A stretch of DNA of 64,000 nt. It comes from Brevibacterium sp. XM4083. GTDB taxonomy: Bacteria > Actinomycetota > Actinomycetes > Actinomycetales > Brevibacteriaceae. The stretch is taken from the NCBI RefSeq assembly GCF_006489205.2, contig NZ_VFYR02000005.1:62001-126000 (forward strand), given 5' to 3'. This document shows positions 16,529 to 25,414 of this stretch, piece by piece. Positions within the stretch are counted from its first letter, which is position 1, and the number at the start of each line of letters is the position of its first letter. Made by a program: the position numbers and the translations under genes. Under the pieces are notes generated by a model. The model was given only the letters and a program-made list of their open reading frames with translations. It made no database searches and had not been told where the DNA came from.

Positions 16529-16567
16529 CTTAGATCAAGTCAACTAAGTATTGATTGAACTTAATCA
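16529..16567. promoter_or_regulatory. two inverted repeats, probable LysR operator
   Basis: CTTAG-N10-CTAAG (16529-16548) and TGATT-N6-AATCA (16552-16567) lie side by side in an AT-rich segment, which stands out in this G+C-rich DNA, just upstream of the LysR -10 box and about 120 bp before the PrpF-type start. Two adjacent dyads agree with the recognition and activation sites usual for LysR regulators. Confidence 0.5.
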
Positions 16568-16682
16568 GCACCCGTGACACCTTGATTCCCATGCATCGCT
16601 GCAGTCCCCGCACTGCAGACGAACAGCCGAACAAACAGTTGCCGGCACCGCAGCCGGGTCGAGACGAATCGAGGACATCCAG

Positions 16683-17846
16683 GTGGACAGCCAACTCCAC
16701 GGACAGTGGTACCGAGGCGGCACATCGAAGTGCTGGCTCTTCTCCGGCGACGAGATGCCGGCCGACCGCGCGCAGATCGCACTCGCCCTCACCGCGGCCT
16801 TCGGCTCCGGTGACGACCGCCAGCTCAACGGCATCGGCGGGGCGTCGTCGACGACGTCGAAGGCGGCGATCATCTCGCCCTCGGCGATCCCCGGCATCGA
16901 CATCAGCTACCTCTTCGCCCAGGTGGGCATCGGGGCGACCGCCGTCGAATTCACCTCGAACTGCGGCAACTGCGCCTCGGCCGTCGCTCTCTACGCGATC
17001 CAGAACGGACTCGTCCGCCCCACCGGGGACCGCACGAGCGTGCGCATGATCAATGAGAACACCCGCTCGGTGCTCGTCGCCGAGGTGGCCACCCCTGACC
17101 GCCGGATCCCGACCGACGGCGTCGAGACCATTCCCGGCAGCGCGATGCCCGGCGTGCCCGTCAACGTCTTCTTCGACAACGTCGACGGCGTCTCGACCGG
17201 GGAGCTCCTGCCGCTCGGTCAGGCGACGACGGCGCTCGACGTCGGCACCCGCACGGTGACGGTCAGTGCGATCGACGCCGGGGCGCCGGCCTGCTTCGTC
17301 GCAGCAGATTCCCTGGGCATGACCGGCACGGAGACCCTGCCCGAGGTGCGTCTGCGGGTGCCGGAGCTGCTCGCCGTGCGCACCGCGGCCTCCCCGGCGA
17401 TGGGGCTGAGCGTCGAGGGGGAGGAGGTCAGCCCCGCCGTGCCGAAGATCGGCATCGTCGCCGCCCCGCAGGACTACGTGACGTCGACGGGGGAGCGGAT
17501 CGCCGCCGGCGACTGCGACATCCTCGTCCGGATGGTCTCGATGTTCGATCCGCACCCGGCGATCGGCATCACCTCGGCGATCGCCGTCGCCCGCGACGCC
17601 TTCGTCGAAGGCAGCCTCGTCCACGACATCCTCGGCGCCGACCACCCCATGCGGGACACTCCCACCGACGACGACCGGGAGGTGAGCATCCGCATCGGCA
17701 CCCCCGCCGGTGTCGTCGCCTGCCGCGTCCAGCTCGACGCCGCCGGCCGGGTCATGCGCCTCGGCGTGCGGCGGGTGGCCCGCCGGATCGCCAACGCAGC
17801 CATCGACCTCCCCGACGTCGACATCGCCCTGCCGCTCGTCGGCTGA
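16683..17846 (+). CDS. PrpF-family isomerase/tautomerase
   Basis: A 387-aa cytosolic protein of the PrpF family (diaminopimelate-epimerase fold). Members isomerise double bonds in small unsaturated di- or tricarboxylates, for example 2-methylaconitate (PrpF), methylitaconate (Mii) or 4-oxalomesaconate (GalD). Family marks are WYRGGTSKCWLF at residues 9-20, GIGGASSTTSKAAI near 50-63 with the conserved lysine K60, and SNCGNCASAV with C94 and C97. The start is a GTG with GAGGA 7 nt upstream. A MatC-type dicarboxylate transporter follows 176 bp later, so uptake plus isomerisation of the same acid is likely. Which acid cannot be decided here; no PrpC/PrpD or gallate dioxygenase lies in the window. 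Confidence 0.85.
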   Translation: MDSQLHGQWYRGGTSKCWLFSGDEMPADRAQIALALTAAFGSGDDRQLNGIGGASSTTSKAAIISPSAIPGIDISYLFAQVGIGATAVEFTSNCGNCASAVALYAIQNGLVRPTGDRTSVRMINENTRSVLVAEVATPDRRIPTDGVETIPGSAMPGVPVNVFFDNVDGVSTGELLPLGQATTALDVGTRTVTVSAIDAGAPACFVAADSLGMTGTETLPEVRLRVPELLAVRTAASPAMGLSVEGEEVSPAVPKIGIVAAPQDYVTSTGERIAAGDCDILVRMVSMFDPHPAIGITSAIAVARDAFVEGSLVHDILGADHPMRDTPTDDDREVSIRIGTPAGVVACRVQLDAAGRVMRLGVRRVARRIANAAIDLPDVDIALPLVG

Positions 17847-18022
17847 GGCCAGCACCGGAGGTGGGCCCGCACCCGCACGATACCGCCGCCCCAGCACCAG
17901 CGACACCCGTCGCACACACGGTGACCGACGCGGCCACCTCGGCGCCCAGAGCCCGGACCGACCGGACAGCGCCCAGCAAGTTCAGGCACGATCACACTGA
18001 CAATGAAGTTGGAGGACACCTC

Positions 18023-19390
18023 ATGACCCTCGTGCAGATTCTCATCCTCGTCGTACTGGTGGTGATGTTCATCGCTGCCACGAAATGGCCGATCAACATC
18101 GGGATCATGGGGTTCGTCGGCGCCTTCGTCTTCGGCACCTTTGTCTTCGGGATGGATGACAAGGAGATCCTCGAAGAGTTCCCGGCGAGCATCGTGCTCA
18201 CGATCGTCGGCGTGACCTTCTTCTTCAGCATGGCCCAGCGCAACGGGACCATCAAGATCCTCGTCGACCTCGCGGTCAGGGCGGTGCGCGGGAGACTCGG
18301 CATCGTGCCGTGGATCTTCTTCGGCATCGCCTCGATCCTCACCTCGCTCGGCACCTTCTCCCCGGCCGCCGTCGCCCTGCTCGCCCCCGCCGCCATGGGC
18401 TTCAGCGCGGCCTCGGGCTACAGCGGAGTCGTCATGGGCGCGATGATCATCAACGGCGCCCACGCCGGGGCCTTCTCCCCGATCTCGGTCTCGGGCATCA
18501 TCGTCCGCGACATCGCGAAGGAGAACGGGTTCGAGATCCACACGGGCGCGCTCTTCCTCGCCTCCTATGTCATCAACGTCATCGTCACGATCCTCACCGT
18601 CATCGTCATGAAGGCCCTCGGCCGGCTGCGCACCACCCCCGAACCCGAGGCCGTCACTGACGGCACGGACGACAACCTCGGCGCGGGCAGCAGCGGACCC
18701 GGCACGGGACGCGACGGCAGTGCGGGTCCCGGTCAGACGGACGGGGGCGGCGGTCTCGCCCTCAAGGCACCGGAGCAGGTGCGGACGTCGACCCTGACCC
18801 CGCAGGTGTGGCTGACGCTCGGACTCATCGGGGTCATGGTCATCGGCGCGGTCGGCTTCGAACTGCCCATCGGCTTCCTCGGCCTCACGTGCGGTCTCGT
18901 CCTCGCCTTCACCTCGATGCGCCATGCGGACACGTTCGTCTCCGGGATCTCATGGTCGACGGTGCTCCTCGTGTCGGGAATGATCGTCTACATCAGCCTC
19001 CTGACCAAGGCCGGAGTCATCGATTCGCTCTCGACGATGGCGGTGGCGCTCGGCGTGCCCCTGCTCGTCGCCGTCGTCCTCTGCTACGTCATCGGCATCA
19101 GCTCGGCCTTCGCCTCCTCGACGGCCCTGCTCACCGCGTTCATCCCGCTGTCGATCCCGCTGCTCGAGCAGAGCGATCTCAGCGCGACCGCGGTGATGGC
19201 GGCGCTGGCGATCTCGGCGACGATCGTCGACGTCTCCCCGTTCTCGACCAACGGCGCTCTCATCATCGCCAATGCCAAGGGCACGGCGGCGAGGACGATC
19301 TGGCGCGACCTCATCATCTACGGGGCGATCGTCGTCGCCCTTGCCCCGCTGCTCACGTGGCTGCTCCTCGTCGTCACCGGCATCATGTGA
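18023..19390 (+). CDS. MatC/SLC13-like dicarboxylate transporter
   Basis: A 455-aa membrane protein with 11-12 hydrophobic segments split by a long Gly/Asp-rich cytoplasmic loop (near residues 208-255). The N-terminal half resembles the dicarboxylate carrier MatC N-terminal domain (FFFSMAQRNGTIKILVDLAVRAVRGR; FSPAAVALLAPAAMGF), and the repeat half has SSAFASSTALLTAFIPLSIPLL and TIVDVSPFSTNGALIIANA. Likely a proton- or sodium-coupled importer of a dicarboxylate or tricarboxylate. The start ATG has GGAGGA 6 nt upstream; the frame is open earlier but without membrane character. It follows the PrpF-type gene and is presumably controlled by the same LysR protein. A hairpin follows. Confidence 0.87.
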   Translation: MTLVQILILVVLVVMFIAATKWPINIGIMGFVGAFVFGTFVFGMDDKEILEEFPASIVLTIVGVTFFFSMAQRNGTIKILVDLAVRAVRGRLGIVPWIFFGIASILTSLGTFSPAAVALLAPAAMGFSAASGYSGVVMGAMIINGAHAGAFSPISVSGIIVRDIAKENGFEIHTGALFLASYVINVIVTILTVIVMKALGRLRTTPEPEAVTDGTDDNLGAGSSGPGTGRDGSAGPGQTDGGGGLALKAPEQVRTSTLTPQVWLTLGLIGVMVIGAVGFELPIGFLGLTCGLVLAFTSMRHADTFVSGISWSTVLLVSGMIVYISLLTKAGVIDSLSTMAVALGVPLLVAVVLCYVIGISSAFASSTALLTAFIPLSIPLLEQSDLSATAVMAALAISATIVDVSPFSTNGALIIANAKGTAARTIWRDLIIYGAIVVALAPLLTWLLLVVTGIM

Positions 19391-19459
19391 CGCGCAGACG
19401 CCGCCGTCACCTGGCATCGCACTGCCCGTGCTGATCCCCTGGGACGGCGCAGCGGCCCG

Positions 19460-19489
19460 GAGGGGTCCGACCGAACGGTCGGGCCCCTC
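19460..19489 (+). terminator. stem-loop terminator after MatC-type gene
   Basis: Arms GAGGGGTCCGACC and GGTCGGGCCCCTC pair over 13 bp with one mismatch around a 4-nt loop, 70 bp after the stop codon. Confidence 0.65.
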
Positions 19490-19562
19490 CTCCCGTCCCG
19501 CCGCCTCATTTCCCGCCACCTCGGCCATTGCGCCGGCAATCGCCGAGGTGGCGGGACGGGAG
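19490..19562. repeat. overlapping inverted repeats able to form alternative hairpins
   Basis: Arms CCCGCCACCTCGGC (19512-19525) and GCCGAGGTGGCGGG (19542-19555) form a perfect 14-bp stem, continued inside by ATTGC/GCAAT. A second left arm CTCCCGTCCCGCC (19490-19502) is perfectly complementary to 19550-19562, which overlaps the first right arm. The two stems exclude each other. They lie between the MatC terminator and the nuclease gene at 19661. Confidence 0.55.
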
Positions 19563-19660
19563 CCGCGCCCGGTCATGACGTGCGTCACTGTCCGTGTCAG
19601 GCCCGTCCCGTAGCCTCGGGAGCGTACATAGGATTGAGGCAGACGTGAGGAGGGAGACCG

Positions 19661-20794
19661 ATGAGATTCATCGCCACCGGGGACTGGCAGCTGGGCATGA
19701 CGGCCCACTTCCTCAGCGCCGAGGCGCGCCCCCGCTACCAGCGCGCCCGGCTCGACGCGATCCGCCGGATCGGTGAGCTCGCGACCGCGCGCGAGGTCGA
19801 CTTCGTCCTCGTCTGCGGGGACGTCTTCGAATCCAATCAGCTCGACCGGGCCATCGTCTCCCGCACCTTCGACGTCCTCGCCGACTTCACGGTGCCCGTC
19901 GTCCTCCTCCCCGGCAACCACGATCCCCTCGATGCGTCCTCGATCTACGACTCCCCGTCGTTCGTCTCCCGGCAGCCGGCCGGGGTCCGGGTCCTCCGGG
20001 ACTCCACCCCCACCGAGGTGGTCCCCGGCGTCGAGGTCGTCGGGGCTCCGTGGTTCTCGAAGCGACCGCTGACCGATCTCGTCGCCGCGGCCACGAAGAA
20101 CCTCGCCGAGGTGCCCGCCGGGCAGGTGCGCATCATCGCCGGCCATGGTGCCGTGAGCTCGCTCGACCCCGACCGCGATTCGCTGGCGACCATCGACGAG
20201 GCGGGGCTGGAGAAACTGCTGAGGGAGGACCGTGCGCAGTTCGTCGCCCTCGGCGACCGGCACGCCACCTACTCTGCGGCCGAGCGGATCTGGTACCCCG
20301 GGTCACCCGAAGTGACCTCGCGGCGCGAGGATGATCCCGGCAACGTCCTCCTCGTCGACATCGACAAGGAGACCCACGCCGTCGACGTCGAGAAGATCCC
20401 CGTCGGGCAGTGGACGTTCACGGTCATCGAGGCCGATGTCGACTCCGACGACGATGTCGCTGCCCTGGAGACCCGCCTCGGGCAGATCCCGGAGAAGGAT
20501 CGGACCGCGGTGTGGCTCATCCTCCGCGGCACCCTGTCGACGGCAGCGAAGGCCCGCCTCGACGAAGTGCTCGACCATGCCGGGGATCTCTTCGCACTCG
20601 TGTCCGTGTGGGAGCGGCATTCGGACATCGCCGTGGTCGCCGCCGATGAGGACTTCGCCGGGCTCGGGCTGAGCGGGTACCTTGAGGATTCACTCGATGA
20701 GCTCGCCGCACGCGCCACCGCGGACGACGCCGCGGCCCTCACGGCGCAGGACGCTCTGGGCCTCCTCTACCGATTTGCGAGGAGCGGAGCATGA
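19661..20794 (+). CDS. SbcD/Mre11-like DNA repair metallophosphoesterase
   Basis: A 377-aa calcineurin-like phosphoesterase, the predicted nuclease half of a two-gene Mre11/Rad50-type pair. Metal-site motifs are ATGDWQLG at residues 5-12, CGDVFESNQ near 52-60, LPGNHD near 83-88, AGHGAV near 162-167 and LGDRHATY near 193-200. In typical SbcD the first motif is D-x-H; here it is D-W-Q, so Q10 replaces a usual metal ligand. AGGAGGGA precedes the ATG. The stop overlaps the start of the ATPase gene (ATGA), so both are translationally coupled and probably made in fixed ratio. The role in double-strand-break or end processing is inferred from the family. Confidence 0.86.
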   Translation: MRFIATGDWQLGMTAHFLSAEARPRYQRARLDAIRRIGELATAREVDFVLVCGDVFESNQLDRAIVSRTFDVLADFTVPVVLLPGNHDPLDASSIYDSPSFVSRQPAGVRVLRDSTPTEVVPGVEVVGAPWFSKRPLTDLVAAATKNLAEVPAGQVRIIAGHGAVSSLDPDRDSLATIDEAGLEKLLREDRAQFVALGDRHATYSAAERIWYPGSPEVTSRREDDPGNVLLVDIDKETHAVDVEKIPVGQWTFTVIEADVDSDDDVAALETRLGQIPEKDRTAVWLILRGTLSTAAKARLDEVLDHAGDLFALVSVWERHSDIAVVAADEDFAGLGLSGYLEDSLDELAARATADDAAALTAQDALGLLYRFARSGA

Positions 20795-23436
20795 GACTGC
20801 ACTCGATCCGACTGCGGAACTATCGCGGCATCACCGACGCGAGGGTGGAGTTCTCCAACGGCGTGACGATCGTCGAGGGCCCCAACGAAGTGGGCAAGTC
20901 CTCGATCCATGAGGCGATCACCCACCTGAGGGAGGACAAGGCAAGTTCGAAGAAGGCGAGCATCAAGGACCTCCAGCCCATCGGCGTCGACGCGGGCCCC
21001 GAGGTCGAACTCCACCTGACCAGCGGCGACGTCGAGATGACGTACGCGAAACGGTGGCTGCGCAGCCAGTCGACGACACTGTCGATCCTCCGTCCGCACC
21101 CCGAGCAGCTCTCCGGCGATGAGGCCCATGAGCGCTTCGCAGCGATCCTCGCCGACACCGTCGACGTCGACCTCCTCGTCGCCCTCGACGTCGCGCAGGG
21201 AGAGAGCCTCGCACAGGCGCCGATGGCCCAGATCAGCGCCCTGCAGTCGGCGCTCGGGGAGACGGGCGTCGAGGTCGCCGACCACGATGCGTTCCTCGAG
21301 AGGGTCGACGCCGAATACGCGAAGCACTTCACGAAGTCGGGCCGGCCGACGGGGGAGTACGGTGAGCTGCAGAAAGCCGTGCCCCAGGCGCGTGAAGCAC
21401 TCGCGTCCCTCGTCGACCGCAGCGAGAGCCTCGATGCGCTCGTCGACCGGCATGCGCGGGCAACGGCCCGACTCGAGTCCGTCCGGGATGGGCTGGCCCG
21501 GGCGCTGAGCGAACGCGAGGACGCCGACGCTGCGTTCGCCGCCGTCGCCGAGCTGCGCACCGCGGTCGACGCGGCCGAGGATCGCGCCGAGGCGGCCCGA
21601 CGGGAGTCCGCGCTCGCCGCCGATGCGGTGGAGCGGCGCACGACCCTCCTCGCCGAAGCCACTGCCGCCGAGACAGCGGTCCGGACAGCGCAGACCGCTG
21701 CGGCCGATCTCGAATCCTCGCACGCGGAGAGGGAAGCTGCGTTCGAGGACGCCAAGCAGCTCCTCGGGGAGAAGCGGTCTGCGCTGGTCGACGCCCGGGA
21801 GCAGACGAAGAATGCCGCCCGCGATGTGGCACGCGCGAGGGCCCGCGGCGAGGTCACCGCGCTGAGGACTCGACTCGACGAGATCCGGACGCTCGAGGAC
21901 AAGCGGAGCCGGGCACGGGCGGTCGTCGGGTCGATCGCTGTCACCACCGCCGATGTCGACCGTCTGGTCGGGCTCGGCACCGAGGTGCGCATCGCGACCG
22001 GCGCGAAGCGGTCGGCGGCCGCACAGGTGCGAGTCACCCGCCTCGGAGAGATCCCCATCGCCGTCGACGGCGTCGACATCGCCGCCGAGGAGACGGGCGA
22101 GGCCGCCGTCGTCGACGATGTGCGCATCGCCATCGAGGGCGTCGCCGATATCACCGTGAGCCCGGGAGCCTCCCCGGTCGACCTCGATCGTGCCGTGACG
22201 ACTGCCGAACGTGCGCTCACCGCCGAGATGGAGCGCCTCGGTGTCGAGTCACTCGACCAGGCGCGGGCGCAGGCGAATCGCCGAGCGGATGCCGAGGCGA
22301 TCGTCACCGAGACGACGGCGACGCTGACGGCGGTGCTCGGGCGGGACAAACGTGACGACCTCGATGCGAAGCTCGCGCGCGCCGAGGCGCTCATCGCCGG
22401 TGATAACGGCAGCACGGAGGACGCCCACGACAAGGCCGCCCGTGACGACCGGAGCGCCGACGGTGTCGCGTCCGTCGACGAGCTCGAGGAGATCGTGGCG
22501 GAGGCCGAAGCAGCGGCGGACGCGGCGCAGACAGCGGTCGCCGAGGCCGAAGCCGACCTCGAGCGCACCCGCGCCGTCCGTGACGATTCGCGGGTCGACA
22601 CGGTGCGTGCGCAGACGACGCTGCAGGAGGCTCGGACGCAGTCTGAGCGGTTGCAGGCGGCGGTGGCCGCCGCGCAGGCCGACCACTCCGATGAGAGTCT
22701 CGACGCTGCCCGGAATGCGGCTGGGACACGGGCTGAGGAGGCCGAGGCGGCGTTCGGCGAGGCGAGAGCGGCCTATGAGGCGGCCGATCCTGAGACGCTT
22801 GAGGCCCGGCGCGACAACGCCCGCAAGGTCGTCGCCGACAACGAGGCGCAGCAGACTGCGGATCGGCAGGAGGTCGACCAGCTCACGGCGCTCATCGACG
22901 ATCGCCTCAGTGAGGGCATCTTCGAGAAGGTCGAGGCGGCACGGGAGTCGCTCGAGACGGCGGAGGCGAGACTTGCCAGGGTCGAGCGGAGTGCGCAGGC
23001 GATCGCGCTGCTGCGCTCGACGGTCTATGCGCACAAGGCCGAAGCCCAGCGGAAGTATGTGGCGCCGTTCAAGGAGCAGATCGAGCGGCTGGGCCGGATG
23101 GTCTTCGGACCGACCTTCGCTGTCGAGGTCTCCGAGGACCTCGAGATCGCCTCACGGACGCTCGACGGCACGACCGTGCCCTTCGACTCGCTCTCGGGCG
23201 GAACGAAGGAGCAGCTCTCCCTCATCGGGCGCCTCGCTGTGGCCGCCCTCGTCGATCCGCGGACCGGTGCCCCGGTCATCCTCGACGATGCGTTCGGGTT
23301 CGCCGACCCCGAGAGGCTTTCCGCCCTCAACGTCATCCTCGGCCGGATCGGCGAGACCGCGCAGGTCGTGCTGCTCACCTGCCAGCCCGACCGGTTCGCC
23401 CGTGTCGGCGGGGCGTCCCGGGTGAGCCTGGGGTAG
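20791..23436 (+). CDS. SbcC/YhaN-like SMC-type ATPase (partner of the SbcD-like nuclease)
   Basis: An 881-aa ATPase with the Rad50/SMC layout. N-terminal Walker A is GPNEVGKSS at residues 30-38; a long Ala/Glu/Arg-rich coiled-coil region spans about residues 190-720. The C-terminal signature LSGGTKEQLSLIGRL is near residue 801 and Walker B VILDDAFGFADPERL near 829-843. The only cysteine I see is in LLTCQPDR near the C-terminus, so there is no CXXC zinc hook at the coil tip. Instead a non-coil, beta-rich insert lies near residues 380-470. This places it closer to YhaN-type ATPases than to classical SbcC. Coupled to the nuclease by ATGA overlap. Confidence 0.86.
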   Translation: MRLHSIRLRNYRGITDARVEFSNGVTIVEGPNEVGKSSIHEAITHLREDKASSKKASIKDLQPIGVDAGPEVELHLTSGDVEMTYAKRWLRSQSTTLSILRPHPEQLSGDEAHERFAAILADTVDVDLLVALDVAQGESLAQAPMAQISALQSALGETGVEVADHDAFLERVDAEYAKHFTKSGRPTGEYGELQKAVPQAREALASLVDRSESLDALVDRHARATARLESVRDGLARALSEREDADAAFAAVAELRTAVDAAEDRAEAARRESALAADAVERRTTLLAEATAAETAVRTAQTAAADLESSHAEREAAFEDAKQLLGEKRSALVDAREQTKNAARDVARARARGEVTALRTRLDEIRTLEDKRSRARAVVGSIAVTTADVDRLVGLGTEVRIATGAKRSAAAQVRVTRLGEIPIAVDGVDIAAEETGEAAVVDDVRIAIEGVADITVSPGASPVDLDRAVTTAERALTAEMERLGVESLDQARAQANRRADAEAIVTETTATLTAVLGRDKRDDLDAKLARAEALIAGDNGSTEDAHDKAARDDRSADGVASVDELEEIVAEAEAAADAAQTAVAEAEADLERTRAVRDDSRVDTVRAQTTLQEARTQSERLQAAVAAAQADHSDESLDAARNAAGTRAEEAEAAFGEARAAYEAADPETLEARRDNARKVVADNEAQQTADRQEVDQLTALIDDRLSEGIFEKVEAARESLETAEARLARVERSAQAIALLRSTVYAHKAEAQRKYVAPFKEQIERLGRMVFGPTFAVEVSEDLEIASRTLDGTTVPFDSLSGGTKEQLSLIGRLAVAALVDPRTGAPVILDDAFGFADPERLSALNVILGRIGETAQVVLLTCQPDRFARVGGASRVSLG

Positions 23437-23485
23437 GTCGGTGGGGCCGGGTCGGTGCGATCTGGGGGTCGGCCCGGACATGGGA

Positions 23486-25234
23486 TCAGCCGGCTGCGGC
23501 TCCACGGTCGCCTGAGGCTGCCTCCGTGGCCGCCTGCGCCGCCTCGGCGGCATCGGCGCGGATCGTGCGGCGCAGGATCTTGCCCGAACTCGTCTTCGGC
23601 AGCTCGTCGACGAACGTTACCTGGTGCGGAGCCTTGAACGAGGCGAGACGGTCACGGCAGTAGGCGATGATCTCCTCACGCGTCGCCTCGGCGCCGGGCT
23701 GCAGGGTGACGAACGCGGCGACGTCCTCACCGCGGTACTCGTCGGGAACACCGACGACGGCAGCCTCCTGAATCGCCGGATGGGTGTAGAGGACGTCCTC
23801 GACCTCACGCGGCCACACCTTGTAGCCGGAGGCGTTGATCATGTCCTTCTTCCGGTCGACGATGAACAGCCACCCGTCCTCGTTCATGTAGCCGACATCC
23901 CCGGTGCGCAGCTCTCCGGCCGGGATCTGATCGGACGTGGCCGTGGGGTTGTTGATGTACTCCGAGGCCACCTCGGGGCCCGAGATCGCGACCTCGCCGA
24001 GTTCGCCCGGGCCCACCGGCTCACCGGAGTCGTCGAGGATCCGCACCATCGTGTCCGGCTGGGGGAGTCCGCATGAGAGGTTGCCGCTGTCGGGATCGAC
24101 CGGGGCCTGCAATCCGTACGGCACGCTGACCGCCTGCCCCATCGTCTCCGTCAGCCCGTACCCCTGGCCGATGTCGATGCCGAGCTTCTCCTTGAACTTC
24201 GTGACGAGTCCCTCGGGCAGTGGCGCGCCTCCGGACATGACGCGCTTGAATGAGGAGAAATGGTCAGCGGTGACGGCGGGGTGGGCGAGCATCGCCGTGT
24301 AGACGGTGGCCGGTCCCGCCATGTACGTCGGCCGCTCCCTGACGATGAGTCCGAGGAACGACTCCGGTTCGAACCGGTAGTTGAGGATGAGGCGCGCGCC
24401 ACCGGAGACCGCGGCGATGAACTGGCAGATGAACCCGGTGATGTGGAAGATCGGGGCGAGTGTGAGGTAGCCGTCGCCGGGTTCGAACCACGAATTGCGC
24501 ATGTTGTAGCGGGAGTTGCTCGAGACCGCCGCGTGCGTGCCCGATGCTCCCTTCGACCGACCCGAGGTTCCTGAGGTGTAGACGACGAGTGCTTCGTCCT
24601 CGGGCGCGACGTCGACGGGTGTGAAGTCCGAATCGAGGTAGGCGCCGACGACGGCTTGGAAGTCCGGCCCGCCGAGGTGGTCCGGCGCACCCGGTTCCGG
24701 ACTGACCCCGGGGGTTCCGGGAAGGGCGTCGAACATCCCGAAGAGCTTCTCGGGACCGTCGACCTGGTAGCTGCGGTCATCGGCGAGCACGATGGTGGGA
24801 ATGTCCGCGGCAAAGGGCCGGACGCGATCGAGATAGGCCGCCTTCGACACGACGAGCGCTCTGACCTCGGCGTCGGAGAACACGTGCTCGAGTTCCCCGC
24901 GGTACATCGGATTGAGGGGAACGACGACACCGCCGGCCTTCCAGATCCCATAGGTCGCGATCATGAAGGCCGGGGTGTTCTGGTCGTAGATGCCCACCCG
25001 GTCCCCGGGTGCGATGCCCTGGTCGCTGAGGTAGGCGGCGAACGCTGTCGAATACCGGTCGAACTCCGCCCAGGTCGGTGCGAACCCGAAGTACGTCAGC
25101 GCCACCTCGTCGCCGTGCGCCGCGACGGTTGCCGCGAGGTCCCGCAGCGTCGTCGACGTATCGAGGACGTGCGGGGTCGGGGCGATGTCGCCCCACGTCG
25201 TCATCCACGGTCGAGTATCGAACCAAGAGCTCAT
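23486..25234 (-). CDS. AMP-dependent acyl-CoA synthetase (fatty-acid--CoA ligase family)
   Basis: A 582-aa member of the ANL superfamily that should activate a carboxylic acid to its CoA thioester with ATP. The phosphate-binding motif is VVYTSGTSGRSKGASGTH near residues 218-235. IGQGYGLTETMG and YMNEDGWLFIVDRKKDMINASGYKVWPREVE carry the adenylate and hinge motifs, and the catalytic lysine is in LPKTSSGKILRRTIR. Substrate chain length cannot be told from sequence. GGAGG lies upstream of the ATG at a slightly long distance. An operator-like palindrome TGAAC-N4-GTTCA stands 77 bp upstream, similar to one before the acyl-CoA dehydrogenase gene, suggesting a shared lipid or terpenoid degradation regulon. 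Confidence 0.9.
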   Translation of the reverse strand: MSSWFDTRPWMTTWGDIAPTPHVLDTSTTLRDLAATVAAHGDEVALTYFGFAPTWAEFDRYSTAFAAYLSDQGIAPGDRVGIYDQNTPAFMIATYGIWKAGGVVVPLNPMYRGELEHVFSDAEVRALVVSKAAYLDRVRPFAADIPTIVLADDRSYQVDGPEKLFGMFDALPGTPGVSPEPGAPDHLGGPDFQAVVGAYLDSDFTPVDVAPEDEALVVYTSGTSGRSKGASGTHAAVSSNSRYNMRNSWFEPGDGYLTLAPIFHITGFICQFIAAVSGGARLILNYRFEPESFLGLIVRERPTYMAGPATVYTAMLAHPAVTADHFSSFKRVMSGGAPLPEGLVTKFKEKLGIDIGQGYGLTETMGQAVSVPYGLQAPVDPDSGNLSCGLPQPDTMVRILDDSGEPVGPGELGEVAISGPEVASEYINNPTATSDQIPAGELRTGDVGYMNEDGWLFIVDRKKDMINASGYKVWPREVEDVLYTHPAIQEAAVVGVPDEYRGEDVAAFVTLQPGAEATREEIIAYCRDRLASFKAPHQVTFVDELPKTSSGKILRRTIRADAAEAAQAATEAASGDRGAAAG

Positions 25235-25310
25235 CGCGTCATCGCCTCCAGCGTCGTCGGCGGTCGCGCACGCGCATCGTCGGTGATGAAGTCCGCGCCG
25301 ACCCTCCGAG

Positions 25311-25324
25311 TGAACATTCGTTCA
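25311..25324. promoter_or_regulatory. TetR-type operator candidate before the acyl-CoA synthetase
   Basis: TGAAC-ATTC-GTTCA is a perfect inverted repeat 77 bp upstream of the synthetase start. It shares the core TTCGTTCAGT with the site at 26651. No TetR gene is in the neighbourhood. Confidence 0.5.
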
Positions 25325-25414
25325 GTGCCATTCACCCTATTGAGGAGAAGCCGGGTGCGTCAATGATTTTCTGTGATCGGCATCACAGGTTGATCGGGCT
25401 CTGGTGCCACGGCC

